Source of the DNA: Xylanimonas allomyrinae
GTDB taxonomy: Bacteria; Actinomycetota; Actinomycetes; Actinomycetales; Cellulomonadaceae
NCBI RefSeq assembly: GCF_004135345.1
Contig: NZ_CP035495.1
Span: forward strand, 2,666,001 to 2,730,000
Length of the DNA: 64,000 nucleotides
Direction: 5' to 3'
Positions 28,401-36,489 of this stretch are shown here, in pieces. Position 1 is the first letter of the stretch. Each line of letters begins with the position of its first letter. Under the pieces are notes generated by a model that ran no database searches, had not been told where the DNA came from, and saw nothing but the letters and a program-made list of their open reading frames with translations. The position numbers and the translations under genes are program-made.

Positions 28401-30050
28401 GTCGACACGGCCGTCCGGCACGCCGTCTCCAGGGCCCCCGACGGCGCAACCGTCCTGGTCGTCGACGTCGGCAACCCCGACGTGAGGGCGCCCGCGCTCG
28501 GCGTCGGGATCGTGGAGGGCGGCAGCCCCGCCGCGGCCCGCTATCTGTCCAGCGCCGCGACGCGCTGGCAGGGCGTCGTGCGCCTGCTCGACCTCCCGGT
28601 GTCGATCGCCGCCGCGCTCGACCTGCCCCAGCCGGCCGACTTCTCCGGCACCCCGGTGCTCGCCGCGGGGACGCGCCCGACGGGTGCCACGCAGACCACC
28701 CACCAGCTGTCGCTCATCACCACGCGCGACCGCGCGCTGCGCCGCGTGACCGGGACGACGACGGCGATCCCGTTGTGGATCGGGCTCGCCGCGTTCGGGG
28801 TCGCGGTGCTGGTGCTGCCCCTGCTGCGACGGCGGGCCGCGGGCGAGACGGGCGCGCCTGCGGGCGGCGCTCCTCTGATCGACCCGCCCGCGGGCGGCGC
28901 TCCCGCAGCCGGGGCTCCCGCAGCCGGGGCCCCCGCAGCCGAGACCCCGGCAGCGGGCGCTCCCGCGCCGGACACACCCGCGGCTGCACCACCCCGGGCA
29001 GCCGGGCACGCGCGCACAGCGGCCGACCGGCCTGCACGCCGCGAGCACACCCTGCGACGCGCGCTCGACGCCGTGCTGCTCGTGCTGGCGTCCATCCCGG
29101 CCGGGCAGTTCCTCATGGGTGCCTGGGGCTGGTGGCTCCCGTCGGCGACGCAGGGCCGGCTGTGGGCGGCGCTCGCGGCGAGCACACTCATGGTCGCGGC
29201 GGTCGCCGCGCTCGCCCCACGCCGCCCCGCGTGGGCGGCGCCGACGGTGATCGCCACCCTCACGTTCCTGCTGCTCACGCTCGACGCGGTGCTCGGCACG
29301 CCGCTGCACCGCGGAAGCCCGCTCGGGCCGTCCCCGACGCTCGGCGGGCGGTTCTTCGGTTTCGGCAACCCCACGTACTCGGTGTACGTGGGCGCCGGGC
29401 TGGTCGCGGCCGCCGGGCTGGCCACGCTCGCGGGGGCCCGGTGGGGCCGCCGCTGGGGTGGCGTCGTCGTCGGAGTCGTCGGCGTGATCGCGATGGTCAT
29501 CAGCCTGTGGCCCGATTTCGGTGCCGACGTGGGTGGCGGGCTGGTGGTGCTGCCCACCTTCGCGGTGCTCGCCCTTGCCGTCTCGGGCGCGCGCATCACC
29601 TGGGTCCGGCTGCTGGCCGTGGCCGTCGCGGGCGTCGCCCTGGTGGCGGGCATCGGGGTGCTCGACTGGATGCGCCCGGCCGACGAGCGCACGCACCTGG
29701 GGACGTTCGTGCAGTCCGTCATCGACGGCTCCGCGCTCGAGACGGTGTGGCGCAAGGCCGGGTTCGCGCTGCGGACGGTGACGCGCGGGCCGGAGGCGTG
29801 GATCACGCTGGCGCTGCTGGTCGCGGTCGTCGTCGTCCTGCTCGGCTGGTGGCGCGCGCGCTGGCTCGACCGTGCCCGGGCCGACTGGCCCGCGCTCGTG
29901 CCGATGCTCGCCGCGATGCTCGTGGGAGCCGTCGCGGGTGCGGTCGTCAACGACTACGGGGTGCGGATCGTGACGATCATGATGTTCGCCGTGGTGCCGC
30001 TCGTCGGGTTGCTGGTGACGCGGGGCGACCCGGACGAGCCGACGGGCTGA
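25476..30050 (+). CDS. Very large duplicated membrane protein with two extracytoplasmic domains
   Basis: A protein of about 1524 residues made of two homologous halves. Each has an N-terminal hydrophobic anchor, an extracytoplasmic domain opening with a VVLVGVAGLQWTDV / IVVVGTAGIGWADV strand-turn like that of alkaline-phosphatase-type folds, and then a block of eight or more membrane segments. Shared membrane motifs are LGPSPALGARFFGFGN (about residue 486) and LGPSPTLGGRFFGFGN (about 1282), FGADAGG / FGADVGG, and HLGAFVQ / HLGTFVQ. A low-complexity Ala/Pro/Gly linker lies near residues 1127-1175. GTG at 25476 is favoured, with 25467 possible. I do not recognise a named function; next to a glycosyltransferase and LCP gene, a role in envelope assembly is likely. 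Confidence 0.8.
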   Translation: MIPRARAALAALLVALLGTVTLLGLPSAAAAPAAAPAAAPAVRTSVALDHDDTPDAVTEPVVLVGVAGLQWTDVDADRTPHLWRLVSQGSVGSMAVRTLTPTCPRDAWLTISAGSRFVSPRLADVEPAVDGDAASDVCRGVPAPTRLSDSADGVPSPAVLENWPDVLLTDERGSYGTPGALATALAAAGTCSTAIGPGAALALADDTGRLDRYAPSLTTLHPAELTACPVTVIDAGVLPDRATARTTAVRDFDKALGSVVAALPRGTRVVVSGIADTPLGASTLQVVVDWQAPGGEATWIDSRSSRWQGIAVLDDLAATLGGPATGDGSVLEAGAPRRMATSRTVDNRRYLTVLTDTVEHVSPVLLGGLGVATAGALLVVGLRRRRAHTRVGVPRLGAAVLLVAAAAPAGATLATISRWWVWPVPTTALAIAVTAATLAVALAAWYARRLLPHTPIRLATAVAGLTWLILTVDGVTGTTLQQGSLLGPSPALGARFFGFGNTVFAVYAVSGLVLAWGLAAPLAAAGRRRAALSVVAALGVLTVVVNVLPRFGADAGGLVALVPAFAVLLYGFTDRRVSPPRATLVVLAVTVVAVVGISLAVWLAPGHGSHLGAFVQRLFDGDALAVVRSKAAGAWATVATVPGVLAVLGCAGAAWVTMRPERARLAGLAAVYRALPGVRTLVTALWVVALVGSVANDSGIAVAVVVLLTAAPALGAALLGEPGEHHGEPAGDGEARPTDATPAVLLIRPPARLVAVACGMLGVLLLGTVVAPASGSVTRAGDVMRGGTEVMRNSTSIVVVGTAGIGWADVSPTTTPALWSLVRDGADTGGVTPAVVDTSRQCEGAGWLGLSAGRTVVTGERRDGAFACEPWSVTTSADAPGTAHVDGWDGLAAAQARSPFRPRLGTLGDALGSAGVCATAVGPGAALALAGHDGTVPHYLPLENLTADAFTCPLTLIDAGAAPTDHPDRAAALAAVDTAVRHAVSRAPDGATVLVVDVGNPDVRAPALGVGIVEGGSPAAARYLSSAATRWQGVVRLLDLPVSIAAALDLPQPADFSGTPVLAAGTRPTGATQTTHQLSLITTRDRALRRVTGTTTAIPLWIGLAAFGVAVLVLPLLRRRAAGETGAPAGGAPLIDPPAGGAPAAGAPAAGAPAAETPAAGAPAPDTPAAAPPRAAGHARTAADRPARREHTLRRALDAVLLVLASIPAGQFLMGAWGWWLPSATQGRLWAALAASTLMVAAVAALAPRRPAWAAPTVIATLTFLLLTLDAVLGTPLHRGSPLGPSPTLGGRFFGFGNPTYSVYVGAGLVAAAGLATLAGARWGRRWGGVVVGVVGVIAMVISLWPDFGADVGGGLVVLPTFAVLALAVSGARITWVRLLAVAVAGVALVAGIGVLDWMRPADERTHLGTFVQSVIDGSALETVWRKAGFALRTVTRGPEAWITLALLVAVVVVLLGWWRARWLDRARADWPALVPMLAAMLVGAVAGAVVNDYGVRIVTIMMFAVVPLVGLLVTRGDPDEPTG

Positions 30051-30085
30051 CACGGCCGGGGACGGGCCGGGAGGCCCGGCGGCCG

Positions 30086-30970
30086 TCAGGCGCGCGAGCC
30101 CGCGCCCGACCGCACCCCGCGCACGGCGTCGAACGCGCCCCGCATCCGGCGTGCGTTGACCGCGACCATCACGTCGCGGTACTGGGCCGCGCGGTGCATC
30201 TGACCCTTGAAGTCGTTCGACGACGGGCGGTGCTTGAGGTCGCACGGCACCTCGACGGCGACGTACCCCTGGCGCAGCAGGTCGATCGTCATGCCGGTCT
30301 CGACGCCCCACCCGCGGGCGAGCGGGGTCGCGGCCTCGAACGCTTCACGCGTCAGGCAGCGCATGCCGCTCAGCGGCTGCGTCGGCGTCCATCCGGTCAG
30401 GGCGTGGATCGCTCGGCGTGCGGCGCCGACGACGATGCCGCGCCCGCCCGCTCCCGGCTGGGGCGGCAGGAGGGCGATCGCCAGGTCGGCGACGCCCTCG
30501 CGCACCGGGGTCACCAGCGGCGCGGTGTTGACCGCCGTCTCCCCCAGGTCGCCGTCGACGAACAGCAGCAGCCGTTCGGGGCGCCCGGAGGCGTCGCGCA
30601 TCGCCACGACGGCGGCGCCCGTCTCCATCGCCGCGGCCTTGCCCCGGTTGTGCGAGTGCCGCACGACGACGGCGCCCGCCGCGCGCGCGGCGTGCTGGGT
30701 GTCGTCCTCCGAGCCGTCGTCGACGACGAGCACGAGGTCGACGTGCGGGATGGCGCGCGCCGAGCGCACGGTGGCGGCGATGCGCTCCTGCTCGTCCTTC
30801 GCCGGGATGACGACGGCGACGCGCTGCAGGTCGCGGGCGCGGCTGCCACCGTCGGGGCGAGCCGTCTTGGCGACGGGGAGCTCAGCGCGTCCGGTCGCCT
30901 CGGACTGGCCGTCGGCGGCGTTGGTCACGATGTCAGGGTCGGTGCGTCCCCGCACGTGGTCGGCGTTCAC
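30086..30970 (-). CDS. Family 2 glycosyltransferase
   Basis: A 294-residue GT-A enzyme. The donor-binding start is VAVVIPAKDEQERIAATVRS, followed by LVLVVDDGSEDDTQ, SHNRGKAAAMETGA and the metal-binding DXD-like LLLFVDGDLGE near residue 125. There is no membrane segment, so it acts in the cytosol, probably like glucosyl-3-phosphoglycerate or dolichol-type GT2 enzymes. GTG at 30970 follows AGGACGT; the frame stays open upstream but that stretch has repeats, not coding sequence. It lies downstream of a triple 16-bp repeat and of the DUF5926 gene. Confidence 0.88.
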   Translation of the reverse strand: MNADHVRGRTDPDIVTNAADGQSEATGRAELPVAKTARPDGGSRARDLQRVAVVIPAKDEQERIAATVRSARAIPHVDLVLVVDDGSEDDTQHAARAAGAVVVRHSHNRGKAAAMETGAAVVAMRDASGRPERLLLFVDGDLGETAVNTAPLVTPVREGVADLAIALLPPQPGAGGRGIVVGAARRAIHALTGWTPTQPLSGMRCLTREAFEAATPLARGWGVETGMTIDLLRQGYVAVEVPCDLKHRPSSNDFKGQMHRAAQYRDVMVAVNARRMRGAFDAVRGVRSGAGSRA

Positions 30971-31026
30971 ACGTCCTGCCTGCAGCGTCGATGGGTGGGC
31001 CTTCCCCGGGAGGGGGCCCATGCCGG

Positions 31027-31074
31027 GTTGAGTAGTGCGAAGGTTGCGTAGTGCAAAGGTTGAGTAGTGCAAAG
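31027..31074. repeat. Three tandem 16-bp repeats upstream of the glycosyltransferase
   Basis: Units GTTGAGTAGTGCGAAG, GTTGCGTAGTGCAAAG and GTTGAGTAGTGCAAAG follow each other without gap. Read on the minus strand, the middle unit contains the palindrome TTGC-ACTAC-GCAA. They sit 57-104 bp upstream of the glycosyltransferase start, a fitting place for operators. Confidence 0.85.
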
Positions 31075-31150
31075 GATTACCCGCAGAATGCTACTCCCAC
31101 GGTAGCGGTCTTCTTGCCGCCGCGGCGTACTTGCAGGTAAGGGCCTTGTG

Positions 31151-31984
31151 TCAGCGCAGGGTGACCTGACGGGAAACGATGCCCGCGCGGGCGCGCCGCT
31201 CGTTCGCGTCAAGAGAGTCGGTGACGGCCACGGCCGCGTCGAAACGCGCCGCGAGCTGTGCGGCCGGTGCCTCGACGGCGGCCGCCTCGGTGCCGGCCGG
31301 CAGCTCCCAGACGGGCACCACGAGACCCGCGGCGCGGAACATGCCCAGGAACCGGCCCTCGCCGCCGTCGTCGAGCAGCAGCGCCGACTCGCGGCGCGCG
31401 TGCAGGCGGGCGAGCGCGTCGACGACGACGTCCTCGTCCTCCGTGCGCGCCCAACGCAGGAACTCGCGGCTCATGCGGCACCAGTAGGCGTGCTCGACCG
31501 ACGTGAGCCGGACGGTGGGGATGGTGGCCTCGGCGGCCTCGGCCAGCGACGCGTCGACCTCGGCGGTGCGCTCGGCCGTCGCGTCGACCCAGAACTCGTA
31601 GTCGTCGTGGACGGTGACCTCGAACGGCACGCTCAGGTCGAGGACGTCCTGCAGGCGCGGGCCGTCGGACGGCTTCGCGACGACGGCGGTGCCGGGCTCG
31701 GCGTCGAGCGCCTCGAGCAGGGCCGCCGCGAGGTCGCGCGACAGGTCGCCCGAGCTGAGCGCCCCCTGGAGTGCGAGCAGCACGGTGCCGTCCGGCCGGT
31801 GCATGGCCGCGTACCCGCCCGGCAGCATCGTCACGACGACGACGTCGCGCGCACCGTGCTCCGCCGTCGTGCGCGCGGTCGCGGTCGCGGCGGGCACGAT
31901 CTCGCGGAACGCGACCCAGTCGGGCTCACCGGGAAGCCCCTCGAAGGGACGCAGCACGAAGTCAGGGGCGGAACTCTTGGCCAT
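31151..31984 (-). CDS. DUF5926 family protein
   Basis: A 277-residue soluble protein beginning MAKSSAPDFVLRPFEGLPGE and containing EIVPAATATART, VVVVTMLPGGYAAMHRPDG, SVPFEVTVHDDYEFW and LRWARTEDEDVVVDALARLH. This is the actinobacteria-specific DUF5926 family (PF19348), whose role is unknown; it commonly sits next to a family 2 glycosyltransferase as here, so the two may act together. No signal peptide or membrane segment. ATG at 31984. Length is as usual for the family. Confidence 0.82.
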   Translation of the reverse strand: MAKSSAPDFVLRPFEGLPGEPDWVAFREIVPAATATARTTAEHGARDVVVVTMLPGGYAAMHRPDGTVLLALQGALSSGDLSRDLAAALLEALDAEPGTAVVAKPSDGPRLQDVLDLSVPFEVTVHDDYEFWVDATAERTAEVDASLAEAAEATIPTVRLTSVEHAYWCRMSREFLRWARTEDEDVVVDALARLHARRESALLLDDGGEGRFLGMFRAAGLVVPVWELPAGTEAAAVEAPAAQLAARFDAAVAVTDSLDANERRARAGIVSRQVTLR

Positions 31985-32032
31985 GAGGGGGAGCCTACCG
32001 TCGGCCTACCGTCGGGCTACCGTCTGGCGGGG

Positions 32033-33078
32033 TCACGACGCCGTCGAGGACTCACCGGCCCCGGGCACGTGGCAGTCCCCAGGGTGGTAGCCCGCGCCGG
32101 CCAGCACCGACATCGTGGCGTCGTCGGGGTAGGCGATGATGTCCGCCGTCGCGCTGCGCCGCACGGGCACGTCGGCGACGTGCGCCCCGGACAGCCGGGT
32201 GAGCCCGGCCAGCTCCGGCAGCGAGGTGCCCGAGTCCACGGCGAGACCGCCGGTCGCAGCCCAGGCGAGGCGCTGCACACCCCACGGTGTCGCGACAGCC
32301 GACCTGGCCCGCACGGCGAGCGCGCTCATCACCGAACCCGCCATGTCCGCCCGGTGCGCCGCCCCGGCGTCGTCGCTGTCGGCCACCCACGCCCCGTCGA
32401 TCCTCTGCTCACCGTGGCGCGATCGGACCAGGGCGAGCGCGTCGTCACCCCCGAGCCGGACGGTGCCCGCCGCGGGGATGTCGATCCCCGTGCCGTGGTC
32501 GCGGTACGGGTACGGGACCGTGACCTCGACACCGCCCACCGCCTCGACCATCGCCACGAAGGACTCCATGCGGACGATGACGAGGTGGTCGGTGCGGATG
32601 CCCAGATCGCCGCACAGCGCCGTGGTGAACGCGCCCGGCGCCTCGAACAAGGTCACCGAGAGCCGGTCGGCGTGCCACCCCCGGCAGGGGTGACGTACAG
32701 GTCACGCGGCAGCGAGAGCGCGTGCGTGCCGTCGCGGGTCTCGTGGACGACGAGGACGGCGTCGGCGTGGTCACCGTCCCAGCTGTCGCCGAGGGCGATC
32801 TCGCGTCCGCCCGAGGGCCGGTAGGCGCGGTTGTCGGAGCCGACGATCACCCAGGTCGTGCCGGGGTCGTCACCGGCCAGCGCGGGCAGGTCGACCCGCT
32901 CGACGCGGCAGACCAGGAGTGCGGCGTCGCCCAGGGCCAGCAGCGTGAGCACCAGGAGGCCGACGAGGCCGCCACGCCAGGCCCGCCCCCACAGGGACCG
33001 CGCCGGACGGGCGGCGGCGTCGCCGTCGTGGCGCACCGCCGCGTCGTCCGCGGCCGGCTTCTCGGCCTTGCTGGGCAC
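32033..33078 (-). CDS. LytR-CpsA-Psr (LCP) family protein (one frameshift)
   Basis: LCP enzymes transfer undecaprenyl-linked glycopolymers onto peptidoglycan outside the membrane. The N-terminal part has a cytosolic tail, one membrane segment (GGLVGLLVLTLLALGDAALL) and the LCP core: TTWVIVGSDNR, HADAVLVVHE and ALSLPRDLYV with the polyprenyl-phosphate-binding Arg. The frame changes at the five-base C/G run at 32678-32682; one added base joins it to ADRLSVTLFEAPGAFTTALC, MESFVAMVEAVGGVEV and ALALVRSRHGEQ. The restored protein has about 348 residues. ATG at 33078. It lies just downstream of the sortase gene. Confidence 0.85.
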
Positions 33079-33086
33079 GGCGGCCC

Positions 33087-33851
33087 CTACGCCGGGTGCG
33101 AGGAGACGAGGTGCGCCGCGACGACCACGTTCTCGGTCGCGGACCCGTTCCGTGCGGCGGCGCCGGGCGCGTGGTTGCAGGTGACCAGGAGCAGCTTGCC
33201 CGGCTCCTGGTCGACGGCGAGCGGAAGGGAGGTGTAGTCGCCCTTGTCCACCGTGACCACCTGGTCGACCTCGTAGGTCAGCCGCCCGTGCGGGTTGGAG
33301 ACCTCGACGGACGCACCGGCCTGCAGCTCGTAGAGCCGCGTGAAGATGCCGCTTCCGTCGTCTGTCGCATGGCCGAACAGGTACACGTTGGCCTGGCTCT
33401 GCGTTCCGGGGGCGTCACCGAAGGCGACACCCCCGACGCCGCCCTGCATCCAGTAGACGTCGCCCATGGTCGGCGGGTCGATGCACGTGATCCGTCCGTC
33501 GGCGTAGCAGCCCGTACCCGTGAGCGCGTTCCTGCCCTGCTCTGCGTCGGCCACCGTGTACGGCTGCACCACGGCGTCCAGCCCGAGCACCGGGACCGAC
33601 ACGTGCGTGGGGGCCGCGGCGATCACGGTGCCGGGAGGCGGTGCGTATGTGGCATCCGGCACCGGCGCGGGCGAGCGGCTCGGCGCCGCCGTCGGCACCG
33701 CGACCGGAGTTCCATGCCCCGCGGAACGGACGACGACGACGCCCGCCAGCGCGACGACGACCACCACCAGAGCGACGACCACCAGCACGCCGACCGGGCG
33801 GCGGGCCTGAGGAGGCCGCGCCGCCCGGAGGCGTTCACCAGGTTGACCCAC
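33087..33851 (-). CDS. Class F-type sortase
   Basis: A 254-residue membrane-anchored transpeptidase. A membrane segment lies at about residues 20-42 (PVGVLVVVALVVVVVALAGV), followed by a Pro-rich linker and the sortase barrel. The catalytic triad is His161 (LFGHATDDG), Cys225 (LLVTCNHAPG) and probably Arg234 (AARNGS). Class F enzymes in actinobacteria anchor proteins carrying LPXTG-like signals, but some act without known substrates. GTG at 33851 is the best start, 15 bases after the stop of the secreted-protein gene, so both are co-transcribed. No LPXTG protein is in the window. Confidence 0.85.
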   Translation of the reverse strand: MGQPGERLRAARPPQARRPVGVLVVVALVVVVVALAGVVVVRSAGHGTPVAVPTAAPSRSPAPVPDATYAPPPGTVIAAAPTHVSVPVLGLDAVVQPYTVADAEQGRNALTGTGCYADGRITCIDPPTMGDVYWMQGGVGGVAFGDAPGTQSQANVYLFGHATDDGSGIFTRLYELQAGASVEVSNPHGRLTYEVDQVVTVDKGDYTSLPLAVDQEPGKLLLVTCNHAPGAAARNGSATENVVVAAHLVSSHPA

Positions 33852-33865
33852 GTGCGCCGTCCGGT

Positions 33866-34720
33866 TCAGCCGAGCGCGGCCGACGGCAGCTGAGCGCCGG
33901 CCGTCCTGCCTGCGGCCGCGCCGGCGGTACCGGCCGCGGCTGCGCTGCCTGCCTCGACCTGGAGGTTGAGCGTGACCGTCCTGCCCGAGGTCAACCCGGT
34001 CAGCACCACGGTGTGGGCGCCGACCTCGAACCCCTGGGGAATGCGGGCCTGGAACGACACCGCGCCGTCCGCACCCGCCGGGAACGTCCCCAGCTCGACG
34101 GGCTCCGAGTGCAGGGTCGCCTTGACGCCCTCGCCCGGGACGAACCCGCGACCCGCGACGGAGAGCACGCCACCGGCGACGGCCGTGGCGGTCTGAGCAC
34201 CGTTGACCGTGCCCGTGGGCGCCTCGCCCACCCGCACCTCGACGGCCGGGTAGATCACGCTCACCCCACCGTTGTAGCCGTGGCACTCCACGGCGATCGT
34301 GTACGTCCCTGCGGGCATCGGCAGCGGTACCTCGGTCGATCGCTCACTCGGTGTGACGCCGCTGGTGTCGAACCGCACCGATGTGCGCAGCGTCTGGTCG
34401 ACGTCGGTGAGCGCGAACCAGGACCACCACGGGGCGTAGTGCTCGCCGTCGGCCTCGGTCCAGTGCGCGAACGTGGTCGACGTGACGCTGACGCCCCACC
34501 ACTCGTAGTCGCTGTTGCTCCCGCACCCGTCGGCGCCCGGTGCGGTCACCGTGACCGACTGACCCATGACGATGTCCGTCGAAGACAATGTGACGGGAAC
34601 ATCCGTCTGGAAAATCGCGGGGCCCTCGTCCGCGTCGGCGCTCGACGCCCCTACCGCTCCGCCGACCGCCAGGCACCCGACGGTCCCTGCCGCTGCCAGC
34701 ACTCTGGTTACTCGGTTCAT
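33866..34720 (-). CDS. Secreted beta-sandwich protein
   Basis: A 284-residue exported protein: signal peptide VLAAAGTVGCLAVGGAVGAS cleaved near residue 26, then two Ig-like or IPT/TIG-like beta domains (DIVMGQSVTVTAPGADGCG near residue 48 and VLSVAGRGFVPGEGVKATLH near 190), then an Ala/Gly-rich tail ending QLPSAALG. There is no LPXTG motif and no C-terminal membrane helix, so it is not an evident sortase substrate. ATG at 34720 follows GAGGAG. Its coupling to the sortase gene suggests a shared role at the cell surface. Confidence 0.78.
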   Translation of the reverse strand: MNRVTRVLAAAGTVGCLAVGGAVGASSADADEGPAIFQTDVPVTLSSTDIVMGQSVTVTAPGADGCGSNSDYEWWGVSVTSTTFAHWTEADGEHYAPWWSWFALTDVDQTLRTSVRFDTSGVTPSERSTEVPLPMPAGTYTIAVECHGYNGGVSVIYPAVEVRVGEAPTGTVNGAQTATAVAGGVLSVAGRGFVPGEGVKATLHSEPVELGTFPAGADGAVSFQARIPQGFEVGAHTVVLTGLTSGRTVTLNLQVEAGSAAAAGTAGAAAGRTAGAQLPSAALG

Positions 34721-35196
34721 CGCATCGGCTCCTCTTTTCGCTCTTGCGGCGCAAAAAGGCTGCCGTACCCCAACATCTCACCGGCGAGAAAGGGGCAGCA
34801 GCGCGCCGTCCACCATTGCTGGCGGAACGCTAGCGAGAGGTGGAGCGTATAACCCCTCCAGTGGGGACCTCCCGTCCCTTCAGTTCTCCAGAGTGAGCCC
34901 TTCAGAGGCTCGCGCCGCTGCTACCTGCGGTTTTGATCTCCCCTGCGCGTCTTTCATGAAACGCCGGAGGCAAGCCGTCGCTCATTGCGCGCCACGGGCG
35001 ATCGCTGTGCGCGACACGGCCCGGGGCCAGGTCGCCGGCACGGATCGCAACGGCGCCGCCCGGAGCACTGTTCCTCCCGCGTGGCGTTCGGTTCCCCGCA
35101 CCGGGGGCACCCATTTCGGGTGATGCGACTCGGGAATGCGCCCCGACACGCCACGGGGCGGTCGGCGCAGTGGTCCCTTAGGCAATACTGCCCCCC
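34721..35196. other. Gene-free divergent intergenic region
   Basis: About 475 bp between the secreted-protein gene and the HTH-DUF2690 gene. Frames here have neither codon bias nor family matches. Part of it is richer in A/T (around 34840-34960), fitting promoters on both sides, but no clear operator palindrome is seen. Confidence 0.45.
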
Positions 35197-36065
35197 ATGA
35201 GCGACCACGCTTCCACCGATCAGAAATCGGCGCTCGCGTCGTTCGGCGCCGATCTGCGAGAACTGAGAACCGCGGCCGGCAACCCCACCTATGAGGCGAT
35301 GGCGCGCAAGGCGGGGCTCTCCTTGTCGCTGCTGTCGACGGTGGACAAGGGCCGCGCCGCACCCTCGCGCAACGCGCTGCGCGGCTACCTCGTCGCGCTC
35401 GGCCGCCCCGATACCGAGGTCGAGGCGTGGCTCGCGCGCCGCGAGCAGCTCCATGCGGCCGCGCAGGACGCGTCCTCGGCCGGCAGCGAGCAGGACGTCG
35501 ACGGCGGCCAGGTCGTCGACGGCGACGACGTCTCGCACCCGGCAGCGGTCCCGTCCGCGCGACCCCGCAGCCGGCTCGCAGCCACGGCCCTCCTGCTGTG
35601 CGTCGTCACACTCGTGAGCGGGTTCGCCGTCGGGCGCTCCACCGCGGTCGCCCGCTCCTGGTGGCCCGGCCCCACCACCCCCGCGTCGACCGCCCAGGAC
35701 AAGGCTCCGCGCGTCCCGGTCTCGGGGACGACCCCTATGTCGCCGGGTGCCTCGACGACGCGATCGCGGTGGCCGCGACCTCCCAGGCCGACGGGACCGT
35801 CCTCCAGCTCATGTGGTCCCAGGCGTGCTCGGCGAACTGGGGGCGCATCACGCTGCCGCAGGAGACCGACCTGACCACCGCCTCCGTCACGGCGACCGTC
35901 GCCACCACCGAGGACGCGGGGCGCGCCCAGAAGTCCGTCGCCACCGGCCAGCAGACCGTCTACACGCCGATCCTGGTCGTCGAGGTCACCGACCAGGCTT
36001 GTGCCGCCGGGCAGTGGACCGTCGACGGCGTGACCACCACCGCGGACCAGCCCGCGTGCGCGTGA
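35197..36065 (+). CDS. HTH-TM-DUF2690 protein (one frameshift)
   Basis: The N-terminal XRE HTH is ASFGADLRELRTAAGNPTYE then AMARKAGLSLSLLSTVDKGR, followed by one membrane segment (residues about 128-147, AATALLLCVVTLVSGFAVG). The frame changes at the four-G run 35724-35727; one added base leads to DDPYVAGCLDDAIAVAATSQ and LQLMWSQACSANWGRITLP, the two-Cys DUF2690 domain, ending DQPACA. The restored protein has about 289 residues. The layout suggests a membrane-bound regulator with an outside sensor, a form frequent in actinomycetes. It is divergent from the sortase-related genes, which it might control. Confidence 0.8.
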
Positions 36066-36489
36066 CGGCACGCCGGTTCCTGAGCCCGACCCCGAGCACG
36101 ACCCTGAGCACGACCCTGAGCACACCGGCACGGCGCCCGCAGCGCCCGCAGCGCCGTGCCGGCGCCGGGAACGGGTCCTTCAGATTCTCCAGGCCGGGTT
36201 TTCAGGGCATCGTGGCCTTCTGACCTCCCTTTTCACCCGCTCGGCCAGGCCGTGGGCCGAAGAACCCGCCGGCCGCCGGTCGATCGCGCAACGCCCGGCC
36301 CGGTCAACCCGCGCCAGGGGCGCCGCGAGCGCGACGCCCCGCCCATGGCCCGCCACGGCCCCCGGCAGGGCCGCCGTCACATGGAATGCCTGGCCACGCG
36401 GCACGGCCGCGCGTCGCGTGCGCGCGCTGCGACGTGAGCGGATGTCCGGTGCCGTTGTGCCGACGTCTGCACTTGCCTACGGTCACGAG
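36066..36489. other. Gene-free stretch with a 12-bp tandem repeat
   Basis: No coding frame is supported. Directly after the stop codon, at 36082-36117, the unit GAGCACGACCCT occurs three times (the first copy with two changes). Farther on, GCCCGCAGC is repeated twice near 36136-36153. Confidence 0.5.

Noticed and set aside
26369-31051. A 1560-codon open frame overlapping the large duplicated membrane protein
   Set aside because: It is Arg/Pro-rich throughout, has no domain or hydrophobic pattern and is an out-of-frame shadow of the real gene, typical of DNA this GC-rich.
31027-31074. The 16-bp units as a CRISPR fragment
   Set aside because: There are no spacers and the unit is too short.
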